Assembly (NCBI RefSeq): GCF_000710775.1
Contig: NZ_JOJP01000001.1
Location: 5,485,471-5,549,470, forward strand
Direction of reading: 5' to 3'
From: Endozoicomonas elysicola
GTDB lineage: Bacteria; Pseudomonadota; Gammaproteobacteria; Pseudomonadales; Endozoicomonadaceae
DNA: 64,000 nt
Made by a program: the position numbers and the translations under genes. Below the pieces are notes generated by a model, which was given only the letters and a program-made list of their open reading frames with translations, did not search any database and was not told the DNA's origin. This document shows, in pieces, positions 1 through 8,513 of this stretch. Position 1 is the stretch's first letter; each line of letters begins with the position of its first letter.

Positions 1-490
1 CACGAGCGCGAATCAGAACCTGCTTGAGCAGTGAGCGACTATGATCATCCAGAATCGCCAGGCTGATGCCGGAAAGATAATAAAGGTCAAAGGACTCGGC
101 CAGCTCTGCAACCTGATGCTCTTCCAGACCATGACTGAACAGTGCCCTGGCGGCAGAGTCATTGCGCCAGTAGCTGAAGCTGCGTTCACCGTACTGATCC
201 AGCTCGATCGCATAAAGGCCAGGCAGCTTATCGGCCAGCCGTACCACCCACTGACGATTGATATTCTCACTGTGGAAAAAATCAATCATCCGGTCACTGA
301 AATGATCGGTGCCAACAGCAGTAATAAAACTGACCTCTATTGTCCTGCTGCCCATTCGTGCAATGTAAATCGCAGTATTCAAAGAGTCCCCGGCAAAAGC
401 CTGTTTAAGCAGGCCATTTTCTGCAGGGGAAAGTTCGACCATCGACTCTCCAATACAGGCGATACGGCAAGTCGTTTGCTGACTGTCCAC
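1..490 (-). CDS. kdgK: 2-dehydro-3-deoxygluconokinase (KDG kinase), C-terminus beyond window
   Basis: PfkB-family sugar kinase that phosphorylates 2-keto-3-deoxygluconate to KDPG, the last dedicated step of hexuronate breakdown before aldolase cleavage. Translating the minus strand from a GTG at 490 gives an open frame of 163 codons to the window edge. It has the family's N-terminal signature: IGESMVELS near residue 14, GDSLNTAIYIARMG near 35 and ITAVGTDHFSDRM near 57. AAGAG lies about 8 nt ahead of the GTG; a TTG two codons upstream is too close to it. It follows uxuB by 19 nt in the same orientation, so it is the next gene of the operon. The ATP-binding C-terminal half lies outside the window. 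Confidence 0.85.
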   Translation of the reverse strand, partial: MDSQQTTCRIACIGESMVELSPAENGLLKQAFAGDSLNTAIYIARMGSRTIEVSFITAVGTDHFSDRMIDFFHSENINRQWVVRLADKLPGLYAIELDQYGERSFSYWRNDSAARALFSHGLEEHQVAELAESFDLYYLSGISLAILDDHSRSLLKQVLIRAR

Positions 491-509
491 AATCAATACT
501 CTTCAACAG

Positions 510-1991
510 TTAAGCAACAGGAAGCGCAGCAACACAGGCTTTTGCCCCTTTATCCATAAGCGCTCGATAGGCATGAACAACCTCCCCGACAAACGCCTCA
601 TCAGCAACCAGCTCTAGATCAAAGATCGCTTTAACCGACAAAAGGTTCTTCACTGTTTTTTCAGCATCACTGTCTCTATTGGCAATGTCATAAAGCTCCT
701 GCGCCATCGGGTCTCGAACATCAATGGTATTATTCTGCTCATCTCTGCCACCGACATAACGCATCCAGGAAGCCAGCCCGAGCGTGGTACAAATATTCGC
801 TTTCTGTTCTTTGCGCAGACAGACAAGCCCATTCAACCAGCGCTGGGGAATCTTCTGTGAACCATCCATGGCGATCTGCCAGGTACGATGTTGCAGTCCA
901 GGGTTCAAAAAGCGCTTTAGAAGGAGATCAGCATAGCTCTGAACATCTGTACCTTCTGGCATTGATAGAGTCGGAGCGGCTTCATTCAACATGTAATGAG
1001 CAATCATTCGGTAATAATCAGGATCAGACATGGCCTCGCTGACGGTGGTGTAATTGCCAAGGTAACCTGAATAAGCCAGAATGGAGTGACTGCCATTGAG
1101 CATTCGCAGCTTCATATCTTCATAAGGGGCAACGTTTTCAACGAATGTAACCCCCTCAATCTGATCCCACTCCGGGCGTCCCATACTGAACTTGTCTTCA
1201 ATCACCCACTGACGGAACTCCTCAGTGATAATGGCGCAGCCATCATGGATATTCAGTTTCTTGCTGACATATTCCAGATCCGCTTCCATTACTGCCGGAA
1301 CGATTCGATCCACCATGGTCGATGGGAAACAAACTTCTGCACGAATCCACTGAGCCAATTCCTTATTGATAGCTTCGGCGAACTGGATAACCGCAGTCTC
1401 CACCCGCTTGCCATTGTGGGGCATATTGTCACAGCTCATTACCGTAAAAGGCTGTACCCCCTGCTCCCGGCGAGATTTAAGTGCAGATACAATCAATCCC
1501 ATTGCTGACCTGGGATTATCCAGATTTTTAAGGTCATGAATGATTAAAGGGTTATCAACCATTAATGAGCCATCAGCTGGATTGAGCAGGTAACCTTTTT
1601 CAGTAATGGTCAGAGACACAATGCGAGTTGAGGGCTCAACCATCAGTTCTAACAGTGGTTTTCTGTCCTCTTCTGCCCAGAGCTGGTCAAGAGCACACTG
1701 AACTAGCTTGGTGACTTCACTGCCATCTGCTCTTTTTTCAGTAACCGTATAAAGACCATTCTGTTGCTTCATACCATCAACAAGGTCCTGCCCACCAAAA
1801 ATATTGGCAGAGACAATCCCCCAGGACATATCACCGGTTTTATCGATGGTTTCGTCGGTATAAAGCGCCTGATGAGCCCGGTGAAATGCACCAAGACCAA
1901 TATGAACAATTCCCGTCGTTAGCGCCTTGCGATTAAACTGGCCTTTATAAACAGAACTACCCAGTTCAACATTTTCACCTAGCTGGATCAT
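510..1991 (-). CDS. uxuB: D-fructuronate reductase / mannitol dehydrogenase family (UxuB)
   Basis: NAD-dependent reductase that interconverts D-fructuronate and D-mannonate in the cytoplasm. The N-terminal dinucleotide-binding segment VHIGLGAFHRAHQALY is diagnostic of the mannitol dehydrogenase/UxuB/UxaB family, and LRMLNGSHSILAY plus the C-terminal helical domain complete it. The open frame reaches up to 2075, but I chose the ATG at 1991 because GGAG stands 6 nt before it. This gives 493 aa, close to E. coli UxuB (486). The adjacent uxuA, kdgR and kdgK argue for UxuB rather than UxaB or mannitol dehydrogenase. Confidence 0.9.
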   Translation of the reverse strand: MIQLGENVELGSSVYKGQFNRKALTTGIVHIGLGAFHRAHQALYTDETIDKTGDMSWGIVSANIFGGQDLVDGMKQQNGLYTVTEKRADGSEVTKLVQCALDQLWAEEDRKPLLELMVEPSTRIVSLTITEKGYLLNPADGSLMVDNPLIIHDLKNLDNPRSAMGLIVSALKSRREQGVQPFTVMSCDNMPHNGKRVETAVIQFAEAINKELAQWIRAEVCFPSTMVDRIVPAVMEADLEYVSKKLNIHDGCAIITEEFRQWVIEDKFSMGRPEWDQIEGVTFVENVAPYEDMKLRMLNGSHSILAYSGYLGNYTTVSEAMSDPDYYRMIAHYMLNEAAPTLSMPEGTDVQSYADLLLKRFLNPGLQHRTWQIAMDGSQKIPQRWLNGLVCLRKEQKANICTTLGLASWMRYVGGRDEQNNTIDVRDPMAQELYDIANRDSDAEKTVKNLLSVKAIFDLELVADEAFVGEVVHAYRALMDKGAKACVAALPVA

Positions 1992-2064
1992 GATTAACTC
2001 CACGTTGCTGTCCCGCGATACATCGGGAACAAAGCTGCAACAGCAGCTCATCAGCTTATAATAC

Positions 2065-2871
2065 TTACCATTCAATCTGGGCTTTTGGCGGTGTGTTACC
2101 CAGCTCTTTAGAAATCTGTGCAGCTATCAACTTCATTTCATCAAGCAGTTCCTGATCCCTGTCGGATGTATGACGAAAGATAGGAATTGAAACGCTCATA
2201 GCCGCAACAATCTGATTCAAATGATTCCTTACCGGCACAGACATGCAACGCACACCATCCTCGTTTTCTTCATTGTCTATGCCAAACCCCTGCTGCCTGG
2301 TCTTCTCCAGGGCTTTCAAATAGTCAGGGTATTCAAGAATCGTTTTATCGGTGAACGCCTGATAGGGTCCTTCCCCCAGTATTTCCAGTACTTTTTCTTC
2401 ACTGTGATGCATGAGCATGACCTTGCCCATGGCGGTACTGTGAACAGGTGCAACCTGCCCAACCCGCGTAAACATTTGTAGATTATGTCTGGCGTTTATT
2501 TTATGGAGATAAACAACCTGATTGCCTTCCTGGACACCTAAATGGACAGTTTCACGACAAAAATCTGCTAATTTCTGCATCCAGGGATCAGCAATACGAG
2601 GGAGATCCACTTTTTCCAGAGCAAGAGATCCCAGGGAAAAAAGCTTCATGCTCAACTTATATTGATCATCCTGCTGCTTTTTAACGATGCCTATTTCCTG
2701 CAGGGTCTGCAGCATGCGAAAAACCATGGTTTTACTCATGCCTGTCGCCAGCGCCAGTTCTGTTACTCCTGAAGATGGCTTATCAGCCAATCTCTCAATC
2801 AGAGAGAAAGCTCGATAGATGCCAATAATAGGCTTCGAACTTTCCAGAGAATCCTTGTTTTGAGCTGACAC
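2065..2871 (-). CDS. kdgR: IclR-family transcriptional regulator, KdgR type
   Basis: A 268-aa IclR-family regulator: an N-terminal winged helix-turn-helix (about residues 15-75, with ATGMSKTMVFRMLQTL as recognition region) and a C-terminal effector domain. It resembles E. coli/Erwinia KdgR closely, for example in LFSLGSLALEKVDL, ETVHLG, YLHKINARHNLQM and STAMGKVML. KdgR proteins repress uronate genes and are released by KDG. The start is a GTG at 2871 with GGAG 7 nt upstream. It lies inside the operon it probably controls, between uxuA and uxuB, with a hairpin just upstream. The same family also holds activators, so its sign here is inferred. Confidence 0.85.
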   Translation of the reverse strand: MSAQNKDSLESSKPIIGIYRAFSLIERLADKPSSGVTELALATGMSKTMVFRMLQTLQEIGIVKKQQDDQYKLSMKLFSLGSLALEKVDLPRIADPWMQKLADFCRETVHLGVQEGNQVVYLHKINARHNLQMFTRVGQVAPVHSTAMGKVMLMHHSEEKVLEILGEGPYQAFTDKTILEYPDYLKALEKTRQQGFGIDNEENEDGVRCMSVPVRNHLNQIVAAMSVSIPIFRHTSDRDQELLDEMKLIAAQISKELGNTPPKAQIEW

Positions 2872-2894
2872 GTCATCACTCCATTCTGGAATTA

Positions 2895-2918
2895 GCCGAG
2901 CCCGTTACCTGGCTCGGC
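2895..2918 (-). terminator. Hairpin between uxuA and kdgR
   Basis: Perfect 8-bp inverted repeat (GCCGAGCC / GGCTCGGC) with an 8-nt loop in the 56-nt gap between uxuA and kdgR. On the minus strand it is followed by TAATTCC, not a real T-tract, so it is more likely a partial terminator or an mRNA-processing/stability element that sets kdgR expression relative to uxuA. Confidence 0.5.
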
Positions 2919-2927
2919 CCGGGTCTT

Positions 2928-3992
2928 TTACTTCAGTCGCTGCAGGCTGTCCCAAACACCCCAGATATACATAATCCCCAGAGCCCGGTCATAAAGCCCG
3001 TAACCCGGACGGCAGCTCTCATTCCAGATATGACGACCATGGTCTGGACGAACATAACCTTTATAGTCATTCTCGTGCAGTGCTTTCACAACATCATAGA
3101 TATCGATGTTGCCATCGCAGGTGCGGTGAGAGGTTTCAATGAAATCGCCATTTTCAAAAATTTTGACGTTGCGGATATGCATGAAAGCAATCCGGTCGGC
3201 AAATGATCTGACAATATCCGGAAGATCATTCTCGGGGTTTGCCCCCAGAGAACCGGTACACAATGTCAGGCAGTTACTTGGGTTATCCACAAGGTTCAGA
3301 AAGCGCTGAAGGTTTTTCTTACCGGTAATGATTCTTGGCAGACCAAAGATTGGCCAGGGTGGATCATCCGGATGAATAGCCATCTTGATATCATGCTGCT
3401 GTGCAAATGGCACAATTTCTTCAAGAAAGTACTTCAGGTTTTCCCAGAGCTGCTCCTCGGTCACATCTTTATAGGCTTCAAACAACTCTTCAATCCGAGC
3501 CAGACGCTCAGGCTCCCAGCCAGGCATGGTATAACCTTCAGAGCCTTTGGAAACCTTCTTGATCAACGCGACCGGGTCAACATCAACGACTTTGGAACTT
3601 TCATAAAACAGAGCCGTTGAGCCGTCTGGCAGTTCTTTAAACAGATCCGTCCGCGTCCAATCAAAGACCGGCATAAAGTTGTAACAGATGACCTTAACAC
3701 CCGCTTTTGCCAGGTTAACAATCGTCTCTTTATAGTTGGTAATGTACTGTTCTCTACTGGGCAATCCCAGTTTGATGTCCTCATGGACATTCACACTTTC
3801 AACAACATCGATATTGAAACCTTTCGCTTCAATCTCTTCTTTAACCGCCATGATTCTATCCAGCGGCCAAACTTCTCCCGCTGGCATATCGTGTAGAGCC
3901 CAGACAATCCCATCGCAACCGGGAATCTGCCTGATATCGGATAATGCTACGCTGTCATTGCCGGTACCGTACCAGCGAAATGTCATCTTCAT
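2928..3992 (-). CDS. uxuA: Mannonate dehydratase (UxuA)
   Basis: Dehydrates D-mannonate to 2-keto-3-deoxygluconate (metal-dependent, xylose-isomerase-like TIM barrel). At 354 aa it belongs to the shorter form of the family (E. coli UxuA has 394). Typical segments are the N-terminal MTFRWYG, GIVWALHDMPAGEVW near residue 29, the metal/substrate region IHPDDPPWP near 205, CTGSLG near 245 and PDHGRH near the C-terminus. It starts at 3992 (ATG AAG ATG ACA), 19 nt after the dehydrogenase gene. The upstream ribosome site is only AG-rich. It is the central enzyme of the operon. Confidence 0.92.
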   Translation of the reverse strand: MKMTFRWYGTGNDSVALSDIRQIPGCDGIVWALHDMPAGEVWPLDRIMAVKEEIEAKGFNIDVVESVNVHEDIKLGLPSREQYITNYKETIVNLAKAGVKVICYNFMPVFDWTRTDLFKELPDGSTALFYESSKVVDVDPVALIKKVSKGSEGYTMPGWEPERLARIEELFEAYKDVTEEQLWENLKYFLEEIVPFAQQHDIKMAIHPDDPPWPIFGLPRIITGKKNLQRFLNLVDNPSNCLTLCTGSLGANPENDLPDIVRSFADRIAFMHIRNVKIFENGDFIETSHRTCDGNIDIYDVVKALHENDYKGYVRPDHGRHIWNESCRPGYGLYDRALGIMYIWGVWDSLQRLK

Positions 3993-4011
3993 TGTTCTTT
4001 CTCTGTTCCAA

Positions 4012-5031
4012 TCAGTCGAATTTCAGGACAATTTTGCAAACGTCCTGCGGCCTGTTATCAATTAGATCCAGAGCCGTATTAACTTCGTCGTAAGGTAAAA
4101 TGTGTGAAATCAGTTTTTCCGGATTGAGAGCCCGTCGATTAAACAGCTCAACAACCTCCTTGAATTTATACGTCTGATGACGTGAGCCTCTAACATCCAG
4201 TTCTTTCAGGGTGATATTCAACTGGGCAATACGGGAGACATCCTGGGTAAAGCCAAGACACATCACCCGCCCGGCAACAGATGTAATCTCTACGGCCTGT
4301 TCAAAAGTTTTCGGCAGGCAGACAGCATCAATGGTGACATTGGATCCCATCCCCCCCGTAATTTCTCTGACAGCTTCCAGCACGTCGCACTCACTGGGAT
4401 TCAGTAAGTAATCAGCGCCCAGCTCTTCAGCGATTTTCAGACGCTGTTCGTTATAATCAGAAACAATACAGCGACCGCCTTTCAGCTTGGCCATTTCCAG
4501 CACACAAAGGCCGATAGGACCTGCTCCCATGATGAAAACAAAGTCATCCTTTCGTATATCTGCACGCCAGGTGATTTGAGCTGCAATGGTATAGGGCTCA
4601 ATCATCGCCGCAGTGGTGTAATCCAGACTGCTATCAAACCGGTATACCGCTTTTGCCGGTGCAACAAAGTATTCCTGGAAACCACCATCAACATGACAGC
4701 CTCGCACTTTCAATTCCGCACAGGCATTTGGCCGACCGGACTTACAGCCATAACATTCACCACAGCCAATCATGGGCTCAATGACCACCTTGTCACCGAC
4801 ATCCACATGGCTAACCTCTGAACCGACCGCCAGAACCTCTCCCACCATTTCATGGCCAACAACCCTCGGATAGGTCGCTACCGGTGAAGTCCCATGGTAG
4901 ATATGAACATCTGAGCCACATATACCTGCAGCCTTGATTTTGACCAACACATCATCGGCGTTCTGAATCTCTGGCTGCTCTCGCTCAACCACAGTCATTA
5001 CACCGGGCTTTTCCACAAGAAGTGCTTTCAT
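4012..5031 (-). CDS. Zinc-dependent medium-chain alcohol dehydrogenase, RspB-like
   Basis: Medium-chain Zn-alcohol dehydrogenase of 339 aa. Visible features: GICGSDVHIYHG (catalytic Cys), GHEMVGE (zinc-binding His-Glu), the structural-zinc cysteine cluster CGECYGCKSGRPNAC and the Rossmann motif GAGPIG near residue 170. The open frame extends to a TTG at 5055, but the family consistently begins MKALLVEKPG, so I chose the ATG at 5031. Sequence and neighbourhood resemble RspB/LgoD-type hexonate dehydrogenases. Oxidation of L-gulonate or a similar aldonate to fructuronate would feed uxuB and uxuA; this substrate is inferred. L-galactonate or another polyol acid is possible. Confidence 0.8.
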   Translation of the reverse strand: MKALLVEKPGVMTVVEREQPEIQNADDVLVKIKAAGICGSDVHIYHGTSPVATYPRVVGHEMVGEVLAVGSEVSHVDVGDKVVIEPMIGCGECYGCKSGRPNACAELKVRGCHVDGGFQEYFVAPAKAVYRFDSSLDYTTAAMIEPYTIAAQITWRADIRKDDFVFIMGAGPIGLCVLEMAKLKGGRCIVSDYNEQRLKIAEELGADYLLNPSECDVLEAVREITGGMGSNVTIDAVCLPKTFEQAVEITSVAGRVMCLGFTQDVSRIAQLNITLKELDVRGSRHQTYKFKEVVELFNRRALNPEKLISHILPYDEVNTALDLIDNRPQDVCKIVLKFD

Positions 5032-5055
5032 CTGCAATATCACTCTATCTATCAA

Positions 5056-6330
5056 TTAACCGAGCAGCAGGCTTGGCAAAAATAAGGTAATGGCCGGGAT
5101 ATACGTCACCAGCATCAATACGAACAGGCTAACCAGCAGGAAGGGAACACTGGCCTTGATCACCTCAACCATCGGTGTTTTGCCGATACTGGAGGCTACA
5201 AACATACAGACACCCACTGGAGGGGTGGTCAGGCCAATGATCAGGTTCAAAACCATGATGATGCCAAAGTGAATTGGGTCCACATCCAGAGGAACAACCA
5301 CTTTCAACAATACCGGGAACAGGATAACCAGGGCTGCGATGGTCTCCATGAAGGAACCAACGAACAGAAGCAGAAGGTTAATCAGAAGAAGAATAATCAG
5401 TTTGTTTGTCGAGATGCTCAGCAGGGCATCTGCGATCATCTGGGGAACCTGCTGACTGGTTAGAATCCAGGCAAACACATTGGCAAAACCGACCAGAAGC
5501 ATAATTGCAGCGGTTGCAACAATTGAGTCCAGCAAGATAGAAGGCAGTGCTCTTACGCTAAGCTCACGGTAGATGAACATGCCAACACAGATGGCATACA
5601 GTACCGCCACAATAGAGGCTTCGGTCGGTGTGAATATTCCCCCCAATATGCCAAACAGAATGATCACCGTCAGCATGATGGCCCAGAAGGCTTCCTTAAA
5701 CGTCGCACAACGTTCTCTTAATGTGGATTTCTGGCCTTTTGGGTGATTGTTTTTTCTTGAAATAAAGTAGGAAACAATCGCCATGCCCAAGCCGAGCAAC
5801 AGACCAGGTATCGCACCGGCAAGAAACATTTTACTGACGGAAATACCGGTAAGCGTGCCTGCAATAATCATAGGCAGGCTGGGTGGAATAATGGGTCCAA
5901 TGGTTGAAGAAGCAGCAGTGACTGCACAGGAAAAAGGAGCGTCATACCCTTCTTTCTTCATCGCCGGAATCATAATGCCGCCAATACTGGCAGTATCAGC
6001 AAGAGCGGTTCCTGAAATACCGGCAAACACCATGGAAGAGCCAATATTGGCAAGTCCAAGTCCACCTCGGATGTGACCCACCAGAGAGTTACAGAATTTA
6101 ATGATTCGATGGGTAATACCTCCACCATTCATCAAATTACCGGCAAGAACAAAGCCTGGGATACAGAGCAACGTAAATGAATCAATACCGGCATACATTT
6201 TTTGTGGAATAACCACAAGCGGAATATCACTGAGCAGCAGATAGATCATGGAGGCACCGCCCAGTGAAAAAGCCACGGGAACCCCAAGAAAAAGCAGTGC
6301 AAAAAAAACAACGAATAATATGACCGTCAT
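5056..6330 (-). CDS. dctM: TRAP transporter large permease subunit (DctM family)
   Basis: Large membrane subunit of a tripartite ATP-independent periplasmic transporter, the channel that drives solute uptake with the sodium gradient. It has 424 aa and about 12 hydrophobic segments. DctM hallmarks include the N-terminal LFLGVPVAFSLGG, GISGTALADTASIGGIMIPAM near residue 105, GPIIPPSLPMII near 147 and the C-terminal LIIGLTTPPVGVCMFV. It shares the operon with the small and binding subunits, separated from dctQ by 83 nt holding a hairpin. Its stop nearly abuts the upstream part of the dehydrogenase frame. Confidence 0.92.
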   Translation of the reverse strand: MTVILFVVFFALLFLGVPVAFSLGGASMIYLLLSDIPLVVIPQKMYAGIDSFTLLCIPGFVLAGNLMNGGGITHRIIKFCNSLVGHIRGGLGLANIGSSMVFAGISGTALADTASIGGIMIPAMKKEGYDAPFSCAVTAASSTIGPIIPPSLPMIIAGTLTGISVSKMFLAGAIPGLLLGLGMAIVSYFISRKNNHPKGQKSTLRERCATFKEAFWAIMLTVIILFGILGGIFTPTEASIVAVLYAICVGMFIYRELSVRALPSILLDSIVATAAIMLLVGFANVFAWILTSQQVPQMIADALLSISTNKLIILLLINLLLLFVGSFMETIAALVILFPVLLKVVVPLDVDPIHFGIIMVLNLIIGLTTPPVGVCMFVASSIGKTPMVEVIKASVPFLLVSLFVLMLVTYIPAITLFLPSLLLG

Positions 6331-6364
6331 ATTACATATCCATATCAGGTCTTTTCTAAAGATT

Positions 6365-6385
6365 GGCTGTTTGATTTAAACAGCC
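6365..6385 (-). other. Intercistronic hairpin between dctQ and dctM
   Basis: Perfect 8-bp inverted repeat GGCTGTTT / AAACAGCC with a 5-nt loop, in the 83-nt gap after dctQ. It lacks a clear T-run on the minus strand. Such structures commonly protect or attenuate message so that the binding protein is made in excess over the membrane subunits; that role is inferred. Confidence 0.5.
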
Positions 6386-6413
6386 AGTACAGATTCGAAA
6401 AATTAAAAAATAA

Positions 6414-6875
6414 TTATTTCTGTTTTCTTGATAAGAATTGACTCAAGGAAAACCAGGTTAAGAAGACTGCGGAAAACGCAATACTGCCATAAGGTAATAT
6501 CATTGTTATCTGCATTGCCGGCGATGTTTGAATCGTTCCCAGTTCTGCAAAGGTTATTCCGTGGTAACAGATAACAGCAAAGAAAATCACCAGCAGTATA
6601 TAAATACTTTTATCAAGAATAGCGCTGGTTTTTTCTGAGAACTTCTTAACAAGAATATCAACACTGACATATTCATTTCTTAATAAAGCCAGTGGGGCAC
6701 CAAAAGCAACACAGTAGATAAATAAAAATCGCGATGCCTCTTCTGTCCATGATGGCGATATTGGAAGAACAAAACGAGCCAATACCTGTAGTAATACGAT
6801 TAAGATGAGAGCAGTAAAAGATATTACTGCTCCAGCTCCTAATACCTTGAATAATATTTTATCAACTGCTCTCAT
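6414..6875 (-). CDS. dctQ: TRAP transporter small permease subunit (DctQ family)
   Basis: Small membrane subunit of the TRAP transporter, 153 aa with four hydrophobic segments (about residues 12-35, 48-68, 88-110 and 128-148). The family signature is visible in the second segment: PSWTEEASRFLFIYCVAFGA. It joins the binding protein to DctM. It starts 11 nt after dctP ends, so the two are probably translated from one message. Confidence 0.88.
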   Translation of the reverse strand: MRAVDKILFKVLGAGAVISFTALILIVLLQVLARFVLPISPSWTEEASRFLFIYCVAFGAPLALLRNEYVSVDILVKKFSEKTSAILDKSIYILLVIFFAVICYHGITFAELGTIQTSPAMQITMILPYGSIAFSAVFLTWFSLSQFLSRKQK

Positions 6876-6886
6876 CTTTACAGGCC

Positions 6887-7879
6887 TCAGTTTGTCGCAA
6901 TGATTCGCGTATAGATATCAAACTGGTCATCCGTCAGAATATCTTCCATAGATTCACTGACGATCTTCTGCAGGCCAGCCTTATCAATAGGCCTTATTTC
7001 CATTCCTCGATCAACCAAATCCTGCCTTGCTTTTTTGATGAACTCACCAAACTCAGATTTGGCATACGCTTCTGATTCAGCTGCAGCCTCCTTAACCACT
7101 GTCTGAAGCTCTTCAGGCAATTTATTCAACTGCTTTTCACCTGCTACAGCGTAAATCCATTGAATAACGTGTTCTGATTCATAGGCGTATTTCTGCACTT
7201 CATAAAAGCCGAGGCTGCTGATCAGATCATACGGGTTTTCCTGACCCTGAATGGTGTTTTGCTGCAATGAAGTAAAGACTTCCTGAAGAGCCATTGGCGT
7301 AGGTTTTGCACCGATGACTTCCCAGGTTTTTACAAACATGGGAACGTCAGGTACACGCAATACAAGACCATTCAAATCGTTGATGCTGTTTATATCTTTA
7401 TTCGTGGTCAGGTTTCTTGGTGCACGTTCATGATAATACAATGGAACAAGGCCCACTTTATCAGTAATGTTTTGCTCAATTTCCCGACCAATAGATCCAT
7501 CCAAAACCTTATTCATATGATCTAAATCACGAAACGCATAAGGTGCTGCCATCATCGCCGCTTTTGGTGCCCAGTTCTGCATGGTTTCACCCGCGAGAAC
7601 AATATCCAGAGTTCCAAGGCGGACAGAATTAATCATGTCGGTTTCTGAGCCCAGCTGTCCGTTAGGAAAAACTTCAACTTTCATTTTTCCATTGGACTTT
7701 TCTTCAACCAGGCTGGCAAATTTTAATGAGGTTTCATGCCAGATATGATCTGTATTGGCATTATGACCAAGCTTCCATGTAACAGTGTCGTCTTTCTTGC
7801 CAAAGAAGGCATCAGCAGGTGTCGATATAACCGCTGTTAATGCCATCGTAGTTGATAAAGCGGCAACAAGCTTTTTCAT
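6887..7879 (-). CDS. dctP: TRAP transporter substrate-binding protein (DctP family)
   Basis: Periplasmic solute-binding protein of 330 aa. A Sec signal peptide (MKK, hydrophobic core, cleavage near ADA-FFG at about residue 25) is followed by the DctP fold: LGHNANTDHIWHETSLKFA, VFPNGQLGSETDMI near 70, LVLRVPDVPMFVKTW with the carboxylate-binding arginine, and the GQENPYD motif near 214. It resembles the uronate/aldonate binders of the YiaO/UehA group. Given uxuA and uxuB downstream, a hexuronate or hexonate ligand is inferred. As first gene of the operon it sits below a long AT-rich control region. Confidence 0.9.
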   Translation of the reverse strand: MKKLVAALSTTMALTAVISTPADAFFGKKDDTVTWKLGHNANTDHIWHETSLKFASLVEEKSNGKMKVEVFPNGQLGSETDMINSVRLGTLDIVLAGETMQNWAPKAAMMAAPYAFRDLDHMNKVLDGSIGREIEQNITDKVGLVPLYYHERAPRNLTTNKDINSINDLNGLVLRVPDVPMFVKTWEVIGAKPTPMALQEVFTSLQQNTIQGQENPYDLISSLGFYEVQKYAYESEHVIQWIYAVAGEKQLNKLPEELQTVVKEAAAESEAYAKSEFGEFIKKARQDLVDRGMEIRPIDKAGLQKIVSESMEDILTDDQFDIYTRIIATN

Positions 7880-8033
7880 TTCGTTATGCCTTTTTTAAAA
7901 ATAATGTGCATGAAACTGAGGAGTGGCTATTTTCCGAGCAACTTTTAAATGACATCACCTCATTAATGGTGGAAGGATAATGCAACACACATGAAACAGT
8001 TTTTTTGATTTTTGTCATATTTGTGCAACTAAT

Positions 8034-8050
8034 GTGAAACAGCGGTTCAC
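8034..8050. promoter_or_regulatory. Candidate KdgR operator upstream of the TRAP/uxu operon
   Basis: GTGAAACAGCGGTTCAC is a near-palindrome matching the known KdgR pattern (TGAAACA, spacer, TGTTTCA) in most half-site positions. A weaker copy of the left half (TGAAACAG) lies at 7992-7999. Both are within 160 nt of the dctP start. The surrounding 7880-8212 stretch is strongly AT-rich and holds no gene I can support. Operator function is inferred from the pattern and from kdgR in the operon. Confidence 0.4.
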
Positions 8051-8212
8051 TTTTTTAGAAACAACAGTAAAAACAGTGCAAATTTAATACAATTACTCAA
8101 ACATGAACACAAAACAAACAAACCTATAGAAATTGAATTAATAATAACCAATTTAACGTTATTAACGACTAATGAGGCTATTAAATAAGCTGTTTAAAAT
8201 AACAACAATTAA

Positions 8213-8470
8213 CACTCTAATATTTCTAGTAACCTTCCCCCCAATAATAAGAAGCTAGAAATAGTCAGCTCCATATATCAGTTACTTAGCATTAAAAAAT
8301 CTCATAATTCCTGGGAACTGTTAAAGTTTCTTACCCAAGTTATTGATGGGTTTGCCTTCCTGATCAGCATCATCGGCTGCGCCATTGGTTTACTCGTTCA
8401 CTGTTCTTATCTGCATATTCTTACTTTCCCCTTGAACCAACACGGCAATGTCCTGAATAATAAAAACTGA
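8213..8470 (+). pseudogene. Start-less open frame with one membrane-like segment
   Basis: An 85-codon plus-strand frame runs from just after a TAA to a TGA at 8468-8470, but has no ATG, GTG or TTG at a useful position. Its translation reads like protein: a polar N-terminal part, then FAFLISIIGCAIGLLVH as a probable membrane helix. It could be the decayed C-terminal end of a gene or a chance frame. I recognise no family. Confidence 0.2.
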
Positions 8471-8513
8471 ATATTTTTCATATTTATAAACCTAAGGGAG
8501 TAGGAGAAGAAAG

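Noticed and set aside
41-559. 172-codon plus-strand frame at the left edge
   Set aside because: It is antisense to kdgK and the end of uxuB; the minus-strand translation gives a clear PfkB-family protein.
6414-7879. Possible C4-dicarboxylate transporter identity for dctPQM
   Set aside because: The operon context (uxuA, uxuB, kdgK, kdgR) makes a sugar-acid substrate more likely; DctPQM here names the family only.
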